A stretch of 64,000 nt of DNA. It comes from JBGSQR01 sp964509295 (GTDB lineage Bacteria; Desulfobacterota; Desulfuromonadia; Geobacterales; Pseudopelobacteraceae). Positions 16,717-24,928 of the stretch are shown here, piece after piece (the stretch's first letter is position 1; the number at the start of each line of letters is the position of its first letter). The notes below the pieces were generated by a model, which was given only the letters and a program-made list of their open reading frames with translations, did not search any database and was not told the DNA's origin. The stretch covers positions 1-64,000 of the forward strand of contig CAZDWS010000010.1 in the NCBI GenBank assembly GCA_964509295.1, given 5' to 3'. Made by a program: the position numbers and the translations under genes.

Positions 16717-17490
16717 ATGAGCGCATCAGCACTGGACATACGCAATCTCACAAAAACTTTCAATGTCAACGGCAGCAGTGTTACGGCCCTGCAGGACATC
16801 AGCCTGTCGGTGCGCCAGGGCGAATTCATCAGCATCATCGGCAGCAGCGGTTGCGGCAAGAGTACCTTACTGAGAATCATTGCCGGCCTTGAAACCAGCT
16901 ACAACGGCATTGCCGAATTTGAAGGAAAACCGATCAGCGGTCCAGGACTGGAACGGGGTGTGGTTTTTCAGGAACACCGCCTGTTCCCCTGGCTGACTGT
17001 CCGTGAAAACGTGGCCTTCGGCCTGGGCGCAAAAACCAGCGAAGCAGGCTGGCAGTCCGTTGATGAGCATATCGAACTGGTCGGCCTGAATGGTTTCGAA
17101 CATGCCTATCCGCACCAGCTTTCCGGCGGCATGGCCCAGCGGGCCTCGATCGCCAGAGCATTGGCAAACAGGCCCCAGGCGCTGCTGCTTGACGAGCCGT
17201 TCGGCGCCCTGGATGCCTTAACCAAAATCCAGATGCAGCAGGAGGTACTGCGCATTTGGGAGACGGAAAAGGCGACCATGATCATGGTCACCCATGACAT
17301 TGACGAAGCGGTCTTTCTGGGGGACCGAGTTGTGATCATGTCCAACCGGCCCGGCACCATCAAGAAGATCATCCCGGTAGACCTGCCGCGTCCCCGTGAC
17401 CGTGGCAGCTATGAATTCTCACAGGTACGCAAAGCGATCTTTGCCGAGTTTTTCAGACAGGAAGAGCAGCCATTTACTTACGCGATTTAG
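16717..17490 (+). CDS. ssuB: Sulfonate-type ABC transporter ATP-binding protein
   Basis: A 257-aa ABC ATPase energising the ssuA/ssuC-like importer. It has Walker A GSSGCGKST (about residues 43-51), Q-loop FQEHRLFPW, signature LSGGMAQR, Walker B LLLDEPFGALDAL and the switch His in VTHDIDEAV. It is close to SsuB/TauB. It is separated from the permease by 12 nt. Confidence 0.92.
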   Translation: MSASALDIRNLTKTFNVNGSSVTALQDISLSVRQGEFISIIGSSGCGKSTLLRIIAGLETSYNGIAEFEGKPISGPGLERGVVFQEHRLFPWLTVRENVAFGLGAKTSEAGWQSVDEHIELVGLNGFEHAYPHQLSGGMAQRASIARALANRPQALLLDEPFGALDALTKIQMQQEVLRIWETEKATMIMVTHDIDEAVFLGDRVVIMSNRPGTIKKIIPVDLPRPRDRGSYEFSQVRKAIFAEFFRQEEQPFTYAI

Positions 17491-17513
17491 CAAACAACAG
17501 GGGAGAAAACACC

Positions 17514-18800
17514 ATGAGCGCAACACCAGATTACAAAGCAGAAACCCTGGCCCTGCACGCCGGGCAGAAACCTGACCCTACGACCAATTCACGGGCGGTC
17601 CCGATCTACCAGACCAGCTCCTACGTCTTTAACGATGCCGACCATGCCGCACGCCTGTTCGGCCTGCAGGAGTTCGGCAACATTTATACACGAATCATGA
17701 ATCCGACTTCTGATGTATTTGAGCAACGTATCGCAGCCCTGGAGGGCGGTGTTGCCGCTCTTGCAGTGGCCTCCGGCTCATCGGCCATCACCCTGTCCAT
17801 CCTGGCGCTGGCCCATGCCGGGGATGAGATTGTTTCCGCCACCAGCCTCTATGGCGGCACCTACAACCTGTTCCACTACACACTGCCGCAACTTGGTATT
17901 ACCGTTAAATTCGTCAACCCTAGCGACCCTGAAAATTTCCGCAAAGCGATCACCGCAAAGACCAAGCTGCTTTACGGCGAAAGCGTCGGAAATCCTAAGC
18001 TGGACACGCTGGATATTGAGAAAGTCGCCGCCATTGCCCATGAAAACAACATTCCGCTGATCATCGACAACACCACACCCTCTCCCTACCTGGTGCAGCC
18101 TTTGAAGCATGGCGCCGACATTGTTGTCCACTCGGCCACCAAGTTCATCGGCGGCCACGGCACCTCCATCGGCGGCGTAATCGTGGATGGCGGCACCTTT
18201 AACTGGGGCAACGGCAAATTCCCCCAACTTTCCGAGCCGGATCCTTCCTATCACGGCATCAACTTCTGGGAAGCTCTGGGGAACATTGCCTACATAATCA
18301 AAGTGCGCGTTCACCTGCTGCGCGATATCGGCCCGGCCCTTTCCCCCTTTAACTCGTTCCTGTTCCTGCAGGGGCTGGAGACACTGCACCTGCGCATGGA
18401 GCGCCACAGCACCAACGCACTGGCCGTGGCAAAGTTCCTGAAAAACCATCCCAAGGTCGGCTGGGTCAACTATCCCGGTTTTGAAGACAATCCGTCCCAC
18501 GAAAAAGCAAAAAAATACCATACCCGTGGCCTTTATGGCGCCCTGGTCGGTTTCGGCATCAACGGCGGCATTGAAGAAGGGAAGAAATTCATCAACAGTC
18601 TCAAACTGCACTCGCTGCTGGCAAATATTGGCGACGCAAAATCGCTGGTCATTCACCCGGCATCCACAACCCATCAGCAGCTGTCAGCAGAGGAACAACT
18701 GACAACAGGCGTGACACCGGACTTTATCCGTCTTTCAGTAGGTATTGAAAATATTGAAGATATCATCGCAGATCTGGACCAGGCTCTGGCGCAACTTTAG
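17514..18800 (+). CDS. metY: O-acetylhomoserine sulfhydrylase (aminocarboxypropyltransferase)
   Basis: A 428-aa PLP enzyme of the Cys/Met family. Its length, longer than the roughly 380 aa of cystathionine enzymes, and motifs such as SSYVFNDADHAARLFGLQEFGNIYTRIMNPTSDVFEQR (split here over residues about 31-70) point to MetY. The PLP-Lys is in HSATKFIGGHG. It makes homocysteine directly from O-acetylhomoserine and sulfide, giving a direct-sulfhydrylation route next to the sulfonate importer. The two cystathionine enzymes at 9.8-12.1 kb supply the other route. It is not behind the S-box. Confidence 0.92.
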   Translation: MSATPDYKAETLALHAGQKPDPTTNSRAVPIYQTSSYVFNDADHAARLFGLQEFGNIYTRIMNPTSDVFEQRIAALEGGVAALAVASGSSAITLSILALAHAGDEIVSATSLYGGTYNLFHYTLPQLGITVKFVNPSDPENFRKAITAKTKLLYGESVGNPKLDTLDIEKVAAIAHENNIPLIIDNTTPSPYLVQPLKHGADIVVHSATKFIGGHGTSIGGVIVDGGTFNWGNGKFPQLSEPDPSYHGINFWEALGNIAYIIKVRVHLLRDIGPALSPFNSFLFLQGLETLHLRMERHSTNALAVAKFLKNHPKVGWVNYPGFEDNPSHEKAKKYHTRGLYGALVGFGINGGIEEGKKFINSLKLHSLLANIGDAKSLVIHPASTTHQQLSAEEQLTTGVTPDFIRLSVGIENIEDIIADLDQALAQL

Positions 18801-18846
18801 CAAATCGATCAGATTAATCAAACATTAGTACTTCCGGAGTAATCCC

Positions 18847-18914
18847 GGTTGGCTGACTGGAAAAACCAGAAGCCAAGGCAATGTCCCCTAATGGGAATAC
18901 CTTGGCCTTTTTTA
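18847..18914 (+). promoter_or_regulatory. Structured RNA element B with terminator
   Basis: Hairpin 1 is TTGGCT (18849-18854), GA, CTGG, loop AAAAA (18861-18865), CCAG, A, AGCCAA (18871-18876). The same AGCCAA begins the terminator arm GCCAAGG (18872-18878), which pairs with CCTTGGC (18900-18906), followed by a T run to 18913. The folds exclude each other. The common core with element A is GCTGACYGGAAAAACCRGA. It lies between metY and the radical SAM gene, 34 nt before that start codon. Confidence 0.65.
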
Positions 18915-18947
18915 TTTTTCAAAAGACTATGCAGAGGGGAAAACCGA

Positions 18948-20210
18948 ATGTCCAATGACAAGCGCGCGAATGAAATAACCCTGAACGATGTGATTGCAAA
19001 GCATCCAGATGTTCCCAGATTGATTATCATCAAAACAGATGTGCAGCGACGTGGCGTATATTATACAGCCCAGGCTCTGTCGGCACTGGATCCGCAGTTG
19101 CACTCCGTTACAGGCACACACATATTCGGCTCCCGCGATGGCAAGATTGAGAACAGGCCGGAATCACTCTTGTTGAGAGACGGCTCATCCATCATTACCA
19201 CCCCTACTCCGCTTGACCAGAATCCTTACATTGTAGATCTGCTGGATGGAAAACCGTTTCTGTTTGAGGGCAACGAGTCGATCGAGCCGATCGATTACTG
19301 GCCTGCCCCGGTTTTTTACTCAAAAACCAGCAGTTCCGGAATTCCTATGAAGAACATTGTCAGCGTTCGTCCACAGCGGCTGAACATATTCCCCTACCGC
19401 TATTGCACCTTCTGGAACAACGGCAATGGATGCGCCTTTTGTGACATTGTCAGCCAACTGAAGAAGGGCAAGGATGAACTACAGATCCCTGCCAGACTTG
19501 ATCCGTTCGAGGTTGGCGAAGTCATCGGAGAAGCGCTCCGAGAACCGGGACGCTATTCATCGGTTTTTCTGACGTCCGGTTCGATAGTCAACGGCAAACA
19601 GCCGTTCGATGAGGAAGTTGACTACTACATATCCATACTCAAAGAGGTCGGGAAAAACTTCAAAACAGCAAAATTCCCCAGCCAGTTGATTGGTACGGCT
19701 TTTACAAAAACGCAACTTGAACGTCTCTATTCTGAGACCGGGCTGATGAGCTACACGTCCGACATAGAGGTGCTTGACGAAAACATCTTCAACAAGCTCT
19801 GCCCCGGCAAAGCCGAGTGGATCGGATACAAAGAGTGGAAAAAACGTCTTGTGGATGCGGTGGATGTTTTCGGGCCGGGTCGGGTCAACACCGGGTTGGT
19901 GGCAGGAATAGAGCTGACGTCACCACATGGTTTCAAAACTGAAGATGAGGCACTGGAGCGAACTTTGTACGAAGCTGAAGACCTGGCCAGCAAAGGTGTC
20001 AGCACGGTATTCATTGTCTGGTCGCCGAGGCCGGATACACCTCTGGGCAACCAGAAAAATGCCTCGCTTGACTATTATATCCGGCTCGCCAAAGGACTGC
20101 ACCAACTGCGGGTAAAATACAAGCTGCCGATTGATCATGACAGCTACCGCAATTGCGGAAACCATCCGGACACAGACCTGTCGAGAATTTTGCCGTTGTG
20201 GGAGGTATAG
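18948..20210 (+). CDS. Radical SAM protein with CX8CX2C cluster motif
   Basis: A 420-aa protein. The predicted 4Fe-4S/SAM site reads CTFWNNGNGCAFC (C153, C162, C165), a CX8CX2C spacing instead of the common CX3CX2C. Later TIM-barrel strands are visible (VFLTSGSIVNG, SYTSDIEVLD, NTGLVAGIEL, VFIVWSPRP). The ATG at 18948 follows AGAGGGG; upstream in-frame starts lie inside RNA element B and are rejected. It opens an operon with a flavin-fold protein, an ABC importer and a NifH-like protein, with gaps of 3-29 nt. Its reaction is unknown; sulfur-compound chemistry is inferred from context. Confidence 0.8.
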   Translation: MSNDKRANEITLNDVIAKHPDVPRLIIIKTDVQRRGVYYTAQALSALDPQLHSVTGTHIFGSRDGKIENRPESLLLRDGSSIITTPTPLDQNPYIVDLLDGKPFLFEGNESIEPIDYWPAPVFYSKTSSSGIPMKNIVSVRPQRLNIFPYRYCTFWNNGNGCAFCDIVSQLKKGKDELQIPARLDPFEVGEVIGEALREPGRYSSVFLTSGSIVNGKQPFDEEVDYYISILKEVGKNFKTAKFPSQLIGTAFTKTQLERLYSETGLMSYTSDIEVLDENIFNKLCPGKAEWIGYKEWKKRLVDAVDVFGPGRVNTGLVAGIELTSPHGFKTEDEALERTLYEAEDLASKGVSTVFIVWSPRPDTPLGNQKNASLDYYIRLAKGLHQLRVKYKLPIDHDSYRNCGNHPDTDLSRILPLWEV

Positions 20211-20213
20211 CGC

Positions 20214-20681
20214 ATGTCAAAACAATTAACTGAACATTTGATTAAGCTTTTATCGGCAGATGGAACAAAGGCCTTTATCGCTACTATTGATGAAAATGGT
20301 TCCCCCTACTCCATTCCCAGCCCGTTTTTAGAAGTTGATGGCGATGGGAGACTGATCCACCTGGAACTGTTGGAGACCTCGGTTACCCATCGAAACATCC
20401 TCAGAAGTCTGTGGTTTGACAAACCGGTCACTGTCACAATTCAAGGAACAGATGGAAGGATATTCGTGGCCAGGAACAAAGTATTCAAAGCCCATGTATC
20501 TGGCCGTGAATTCAGCAGGTATTACAGCAACGTACGCCTCAAGCTTGATGATGCCGATCTGGTGGCGGTCTGGCTACTTGAGCCTTACGAAGTGATTGAA
20601 GAGACCTATTCGGTAAAAAAGGTACGTGAGGAGCTGCTGCACCCTTTTTACAAACACTTGGACCGCCTGGCAAAGGCCTGA
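20214..20681 (+). CDS. Pyridoxamine 5'-phosphate oxidase-fold (flavin-binding) protein
   Basis: A 155-aa split-barrel protein. The N-terminal strands FIATIDENGSPYSIPSPFLEVDGDG and the middle HRNILRSLWFDKPVTVTIQG resemble PNPOx-like flavoproteins, which bind FMN or related cofactors. It starts 3 nt after the radical SAM stop, so it is co-translated. In this operon it could hand electrons to a partner enzyme; that is inference only. Confidence 0.75.
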   Translation: MSKQLTEHLIKLLSADGTKAFIATIDENGSPYSIPSPFLEVDGDGRLIHLELLETSVTHRNILRSLWFDKPVTVTIQGTDGRIFVARNKVFKAHVSGREFSRYYSNVRLKLDDADLVAVWLLEPYEVIEETYSVKKVREELLHPFYKHLDRLAKA

Positions 20682-20710
20682 CACTCATTATCATAGAAAG
20701 GAACAACAAA

Positions 20711-21727
20711 ATGAAAATTTTAAGCTGGACAAAAAAAAGCTTCTCAAGCCTGCTTGTGCTGGGAATTCTTCTCATTTCCGCACTCCCTGCCATGGCAGAA
20801 GTCAAGGAAGTCCGACTCGCCAAACAGCATGGCCTGGGCTACCTGCCACTGATCATCATGGAAGAGCAGAAACTGATTGAAAAACACACCAAGGCGGCAG
20901 GATTGGGAGACATCAAGGTCAGCTGGGCTACGCTGGGTGGCGGCGGTTCGGTTAATGACGCCCTGCTGTCCGGCAGCGTAGACTACATTTCCAGTGGAGT
21001 TGCGCCGCTTGTCCTGCTCTGGGCAAAAACCAACGGGAGCGTCAAGGGTGTATCGTCACTTATTACCAACCCGTTGTATCTGAATACGACCAACCACTCA
21101 GTTAAATCCATCAGGGACTTTAGCGACAAAGACCGCATTGCACTTCCAACGGTTAAAATTTCCATTCAGGCCATCATCCTGCAAATGGCAGCAGCCAAAG
21201 AATTCGGCAAGGATAACTTCAGCAAGCTGGACCGTCTGACAGTCTCCATGAAGCACCCGGATGGAATGGCCGCCCTGCTTTCCGGAAAATCCGAGATAAC
21301 CGGCCACTTTACAGGCCCTCCGTTCATGTTTCAGGAACTTGAGAACAAGAAAGTCCGGACTGTTCTGAATTCAAACGATGTGCTGGGGGGGGTTCATACT
21401 TTCAACGTATTTACAACCAGCAAATCCTTCCATGACAACAATCCCAAAACATATGCTGCAGTTTTTGCGGCCCTTGAAGAGGCTAATGCGTTTATAGCCA
21501 AAAACAATCGTAAGGCGGCTGAGATTTACAAAAAAAACAGCAAAACCAAAGAAAGCCTGGATGACCTTGTGGCACAGATAAGCCACCCGGCAATCAGCTA
21601 TACCACCACTCCCAAGAACATAACAAAATTTTCCTACTTCATGTATCAGACAAAAAGCATCAAGGTTAAACCCAAAAACTGGAAAGACCTCTTCTTTTCT
21701 AACGTTCACGATAAACAAGGAAGCTAA
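20711..21727 (+). CDS. ABC transporter substrate-binding protein (SsuA/TauA/NMT1-like)
   Basis: A 338-aa exported binding protein with a cleavable signal peptide (cleavage near AMA-EV, residue 29), no lipobox. The start of the mature part, LAKQHGLGYLPLIIMEEQKLIEKH, and WATLGGGGSVNDALLSGSVDYIS are typical of nitrate/sulfonate/taurine-type binding proteins. It differs clearly from the ssuA-like protein at 14826, so a different ligand is likely. Confidence 0.87.
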   Translation: MKILSWTKKSFSSLLVLGILLISALPAMAEVKEVRLAKQHGLGYLPLIIMEEQKLIEKHTKAAGLGDIKVSWATLGGGGSVNDALLSGSVDYISSGVAPLVLLWAKTNGSVKGVSSLITNPLYLNTTNHSVKSIRDFSDKDRIALPTVKISIQAIILQMAAAKEFGKDNFSKLDRLTVSMKHPDGMAALLSGKSEITGHFTGPPFMFQELENKKVRTVLNSNDVLGGVHTFNVFTTSKSFHDNNPKTYAAVFAALEEANAFIAKNNRKAAEIYKKNSKTKESLDDLVAQISHPAISYTTTPKNITKFSYFMYQTKSIKVKPKNWKDLFFSNVHDKQGS

Positions 21728-21729
21728 AG

Positions 21730-22518
21730 ATGGCTGAGTCTACTGAAACAGCACCTCTGCTGGATGTAAAAGAGGTAACAATCCGCTATCCAAACCAGGA
21801 CCGACTGGTGACAGCAACCTGGCAGGTCGGCTTTCAACTGAAGCGTTCCGAGCGACTTGTATTGCTGGGGCCCTCGGGATGCGGCAAATCCACCTTACTA
21901 AAAGCCGTTGGTGGTTATATCAAACCACAGGAAGGAAGTATCAGTCTCGATGGAAAAGTCGTTTCTCGTCCCGGTCCTGACAGGGTCGTGGTTTTTCAGG
22001 AATTCGACCAGCTTCTCCCCTGGAAAACGGTCAAGGAAAACGTCACATTCGCCCTGACCGCCAGCAGCAGATTTTCCAAAACTGAGGCTTCCCGGCAGGC
22101 CGACAGCTATATCAACAAAGTTGGTCTGGGGAAATTTGCGGACGTGTACCCGCATACTCTCTCGGGCGGAATGAAACAGAGGGTCGCCATTGCCAGATGC
22201 CTGGCAATGAACCCTGAAATCATATTGATGGACGAACCGTTTGCCTCACTTGATGCACTGACACGTCAGCGCATGCAGGAAGAGCTTTTATCACTCTGGA
22301 GCGAATCAAAATTTACCATGATCTTTGTCACTCACTCCATATCGGAGGCAATAACGCTGGGAACACGAGTGCTACTGCTTTCACCGCATCCGGGGCGTGT
22401 CAAGGCGGAAATCGATATTGAGGAAAGCCTTCAGCATGAAAGCGATCCGGCCTTTCAGGCGTTGCACAAACATATCCACTCCATTCTTTTTAAAGATGTT
22501 GTTGATTATTCAATCTAG
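21730..22518 (+). CDS. ABC transporter ATP-binding protein (SsuB/TauB-like)
   Basis: A 262-aa ABC ATPase. Walker A GPSGCGKST (about residues 47-55), Q-loop FQEFDQLLPW, signature LSGGMKQR, Walker B ILMDEPFASLDAL and switch VTHSISEA are all intact. It follows the binding-protein gene by 2 nt and precedes the permease by 9 nt, forming one importer. Confidence 0.9.
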   Translation: MAESTETAPLLDVKEVTIRYPNQDRLVTATWQVGFQLKRSERLVLLGPSGCGKSTLLKAVGGYIKPQEGSISLDGKVVSRPGPDRVVVFQEFDQLLPWKTVKENVTFALTASSRFSKTEASRQADSYINKVGLGKFADVYPHTLSGGMKQRVAIARCLAMNPEIILMDEPFASLDALTRQRMQEELLSLWSESKFTMIFVTHSISEAITLGTRVLLLSPHPGRVKAEIDIEESLQHESDPAFQALHKHIHSILFKDVVDYSI

Positions 22519-22527
22519 GGAACCTTC

Positions 22528-23409
22528 ATGAAACTGGAACAACAGATATCACTGACAGCCATTGCTGAAGAGATCAAACGCCCATTACCACTACCAGAGC
22601 ATGTACTGGCAGAGCAGCAGTTACCTTTGCACGAAAGGCTGCTGAACTTGGGGATATTCAGAAAAGCGCTAATCCTCTCTATCCTCATTCTCGGGTGGGA
22701 AGTTTATGCCCGACAAATGGACAACCCGTTTCTCATTCCAACTTTCAGCGCCAGCTTGAAAGCCTTTATCGAGGCGTTACTGCATGAGGAACTGACGGCG
22801 AAAGTTACTACATCGCTGAAAGTTCTGATCGTGGGTTATACGGGTGGAGTTCTGGCGGCTGCGGTTCTGACCATACTGGCGATCAGCAGCAGGTTTGGCA
22901 GTGATCTGCTGGAGACATTGACATCAATGTTTAACCCCCTGCCGGCCATCGCCCTGCTGCCGCTGGCACTGATCTGGTTCGGACTTGGTACACCCAGCAT
23001 CGTATTTGTCCTGATCCACTCGGTCCTCTGGCCGATTGCACTGAACACCCATGCCGGATTTACCGGAGTCAGCCAGACACTGCGGATGGTTGGCAGAAAT
23101 TATGGCCTGCGCGGCCTGCCGTTTGTCTTTAGGATACTGATTCCCGCAGCACTACCCAGCATCCTGACTGGCTTAAAAGTGGGCTGGGCATTTGCCTGGC
23201 GAACCCTGATTGCCGCCGAGCTTGTTTTTGGTGTCAGCTCCGGCTCCGGCGGACTGGGTTGGTACATCTATGAAAAAAAGAATGAACTGGAGATTGCCTC
23301 CGTATTTGCCGGTCTGTGCACTGTGATTCTGATCGGAATACTGGTTGAAAATATCGTTTTCAGGACAGTTGAACGCCTGACAATAAAACGCTGGGGAATG
23401 AAGCAGTAA
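22528..23409 (+). CDS. ABC transporter permease (SsuC/TauC-like)
   Basis: A 293-aa inner-membrane permease with a roughly 45-residue cytoplasmic N-terminus and about six transmembrane segments. The EAA-type loop lies around LRMVGRNYGLRGLPFVFRILIPAALPSILTGLKVG (about residues 188-222). It completes the second sulfonate/taurine-type importer. The next gene is the NifH-like ATPase. Confidence 0.9.
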   Translation: MKLEQQISLTAIAEEIKRPLPLPEHVLAEQQLPLHERLLNLGIFRKALILSILILGWEVYARQMDNPFLIPTFSASLKAFIEALLHEELTAKVTTSLKVLIVGYTGGVLAAAVLTILAISSRFGSDLLETLTSMFNPLPAIALLPLALIWFGLGTPSIVFVLIHSVLWPIALNTHAGFTGVSQTLRMVGRNYGLRGLPFVFRILIPAALPSILTGLKVGWAFAWRTLIAAELVFGVSSGSGGLGWYIYEKKNELEIASVFAGLCTVILIGILVENIVFRTVERLTIKRWGMKQ

Positions 23410-23435
23410 CTTTATTCAGTATATCGAGGTAATTT

Positions 23436-24314
23436 ATGGCAGAGCACATGGTCTTTTATGGCAAAGGGGGAGTGGGAAAATCAACCTTGATAGCTAACAT
23501 CAGTGCAGCGCTGGCCGAGTCAGGGCGGAAAGTTCTCCAGATCGGTTGCGACCCCAAAGCCGACTCATGCAATACCCTGAATGGCGGGCTTCCCATACCG
23601 ACACTGTTCGACCGACTCAAAAACTACGAAGAAATCAATCTGGAATCCGTAGTTAAAACTGGGTTCAAGGGTATCAGTTGCATTGAGTTTGGCGATCCGT
23701 ATCTGTTGACAGGCTGCGCATCCTATGAAATCGCCCGAGTTTTTCAGATTTTGAATGAAATTGACGTATTTGAATCCATCAAGCCGGATTTTGTACTATA
23801 TGACCTGTCCGGAGAGGTTTCCTGCGCCCGTTATCATATGCAGTTCCAGAAGCATATTAACCAGACCGCTTATATTGTAACGAACGCCGATTTCATGTCT
23901 CTGTATGCCGCCAACAACATCTTCAGATCTCTGAACAGATACGGAGAGTCCAATGTGCCGATAAAGGTAGGTGGCCTGATTCCGAACAATATATCCAGTT
24001 CTTTTGAAGAGTCACTGATAGCTGATTTTGCAAAACATACAAACACTCGTATTTGTGGGCGCATCTCGAAATCTTCGATTGTCCGCCAAAGCGAATTATA
24101 TGGAAAAACCGTCATAGAGGATGCTGCCCTGTCAAACCAGGCTTATTTTTACCGCAAGCTGGCCAGATTAATCGCTGACAAGGCCGTTTCGACATCCAAA
24201 TCGAGCTCTCCGAGTCCGATGAGTAACGAAGAATTGAGAAGCTGGGCCAATGAGTGGGGTAATAGGATCTATGCCCTGGATAACGGGTTGGTCAGTGATG
24301 GTGCGGCTATTTGA
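23436..24314 (+). CDS. Orphan NifH/BchL-like iron protein
   Basis: A 292-aa P-loop Fe protein. It has GKGGVGKST (residues 9-17), CDPKAD (38-43), and both 4Fe-4S ligand Cys of the NifH family: C94 in LLTGCASY and C130 in DLSGEVSCARY. The switch II Asp123 is present. In nitrogenase-like systems such a dimer passes electrons at the cost of ATP to a DK-type partner. No NifD, NifK, NifE or NifN homologue is in the window. After the conserved core a roughly 40-residue Ser-rich tail ends the protein. It sits 26 nt after the permease in the radical SAM operon. It is not nitrogenase itself, and its electron acceptor is unknown. Confidence 0.88.
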   Translation: MAEHMVFYGKGGVGKSTLIANISAALAESGRKVLQIGCDPKADSCNTLNGGLPIPTLFDRLKNYEEINLESVVKTGFKGISCIEFGDPYLLTGCASYEIARVFQILNEIDVFESIKPDFVLYDLSGEVSCARYHMQFQKHINQTAYIVTNADFMSLYAANNIFRSLNRYGESNVPIKVGGLIPNNISSSFEESLIADFAKHTNTRICGRISKSSIVRQSELYGKTVIEDAALSNQAYFYRKLARLIADKAVSTSKSSSPSPMSNEELRSWANEWGNRIYALDNGLVSDGAAI

Positions 24315-24510
24315 AAAGCATCAATTGCAGAGGTTCCACCTGACATGATGCAGTTTTGATTATTACGCAGCCCATAATTACGGTCGCGCTAACGCTGACA
24401 GTTATTTTGGTAATTTTCAAGAATTTTGACCAACATCAAAAAAAGTTCATTTTAAAGGTGGTATAAGTAAATAAAAATAGTAAGCATGTCCTTTCAGATG
24501 AGATCAAACA

Positions 24511-24858
24511 ATGCACTTTCCGTACGAATACAAAAAAGTTTTTACAATACTGTTAGTGCTGACCCAGCTCTGTCTTCCGCTTTCCGGTCCGCTATACATC
24601 TCATCTGCAATGGGCAATTCCGAGGAAAGCCGGTCCGGCCTCATCTGTGAACACTCCGGTTCCGAACCAAACCATAATACTCAGGATAATGACCGGCAAA
24701 TCGCCCACTGTCATGTCATTGATGCCCCATGTTTGACCACTTCTGCAATTTCAGCTGATTATCGGCCGCTCACTTCCAAAACAACCCCACTCAACAAAGG
24801 TGTCCTGCTGCAAGGTTATGAGTCTGCCAAATATATTCCTCCGGAATACTCTCTGTAA
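24511..24858 (+). CDS. Small secreted Cys/His-containing protein, function unknown
   Basis: A 115-aa protein with a hydrophobic N-terminal segment (about residues 10-32) and a short mature part with scattered Cys and His (CEHSG, AHCHV, APCL). The C-terminus PPEYSL resembles small exported proteins sometimes found near metal-handling genes. I do not recognise a family with confidence. It may be co-transcribed with the DUF6448-like gene 70 nt downstream. Confidence 0.5.
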   Translation: MHFPYEYKKVFTILLVLTQLCLPLSGPLYISSAMGNSEESRSGLICEHSGSEPNHNTQDNDRQIAHCHVIDAPCLTTSAISADYRPLTSKTTPLNKGVLLQGYESAKYIPPEYSL

Positions 24859-24928
24859 CCCCATACAGCAGCGTTTCAAGGACGAAATTCACTCAAAAAA
24901 AACTTGTAAGCTAATGGAGAATATCTAC

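Noticed and set aside
17778..18674. Long antisense open frame within metY
   Set aside because: Shadow of a strongly supported PLP enzyme gene; no motifs.
18849..18947. Upstream extension of the radical SAM protein
   Set aside because: The extension would translate through RNA element B and its terminator; a good ribosome site precedes ATG 18948.
23436..24314. Considered as nitrogenase iron protein proper
   Set aside because: No NifD, NifK, NifE or NifN nearby, a divergent cluster loop (GCASYE) and a sulfur-type operon; called orphan NifH-like instead.
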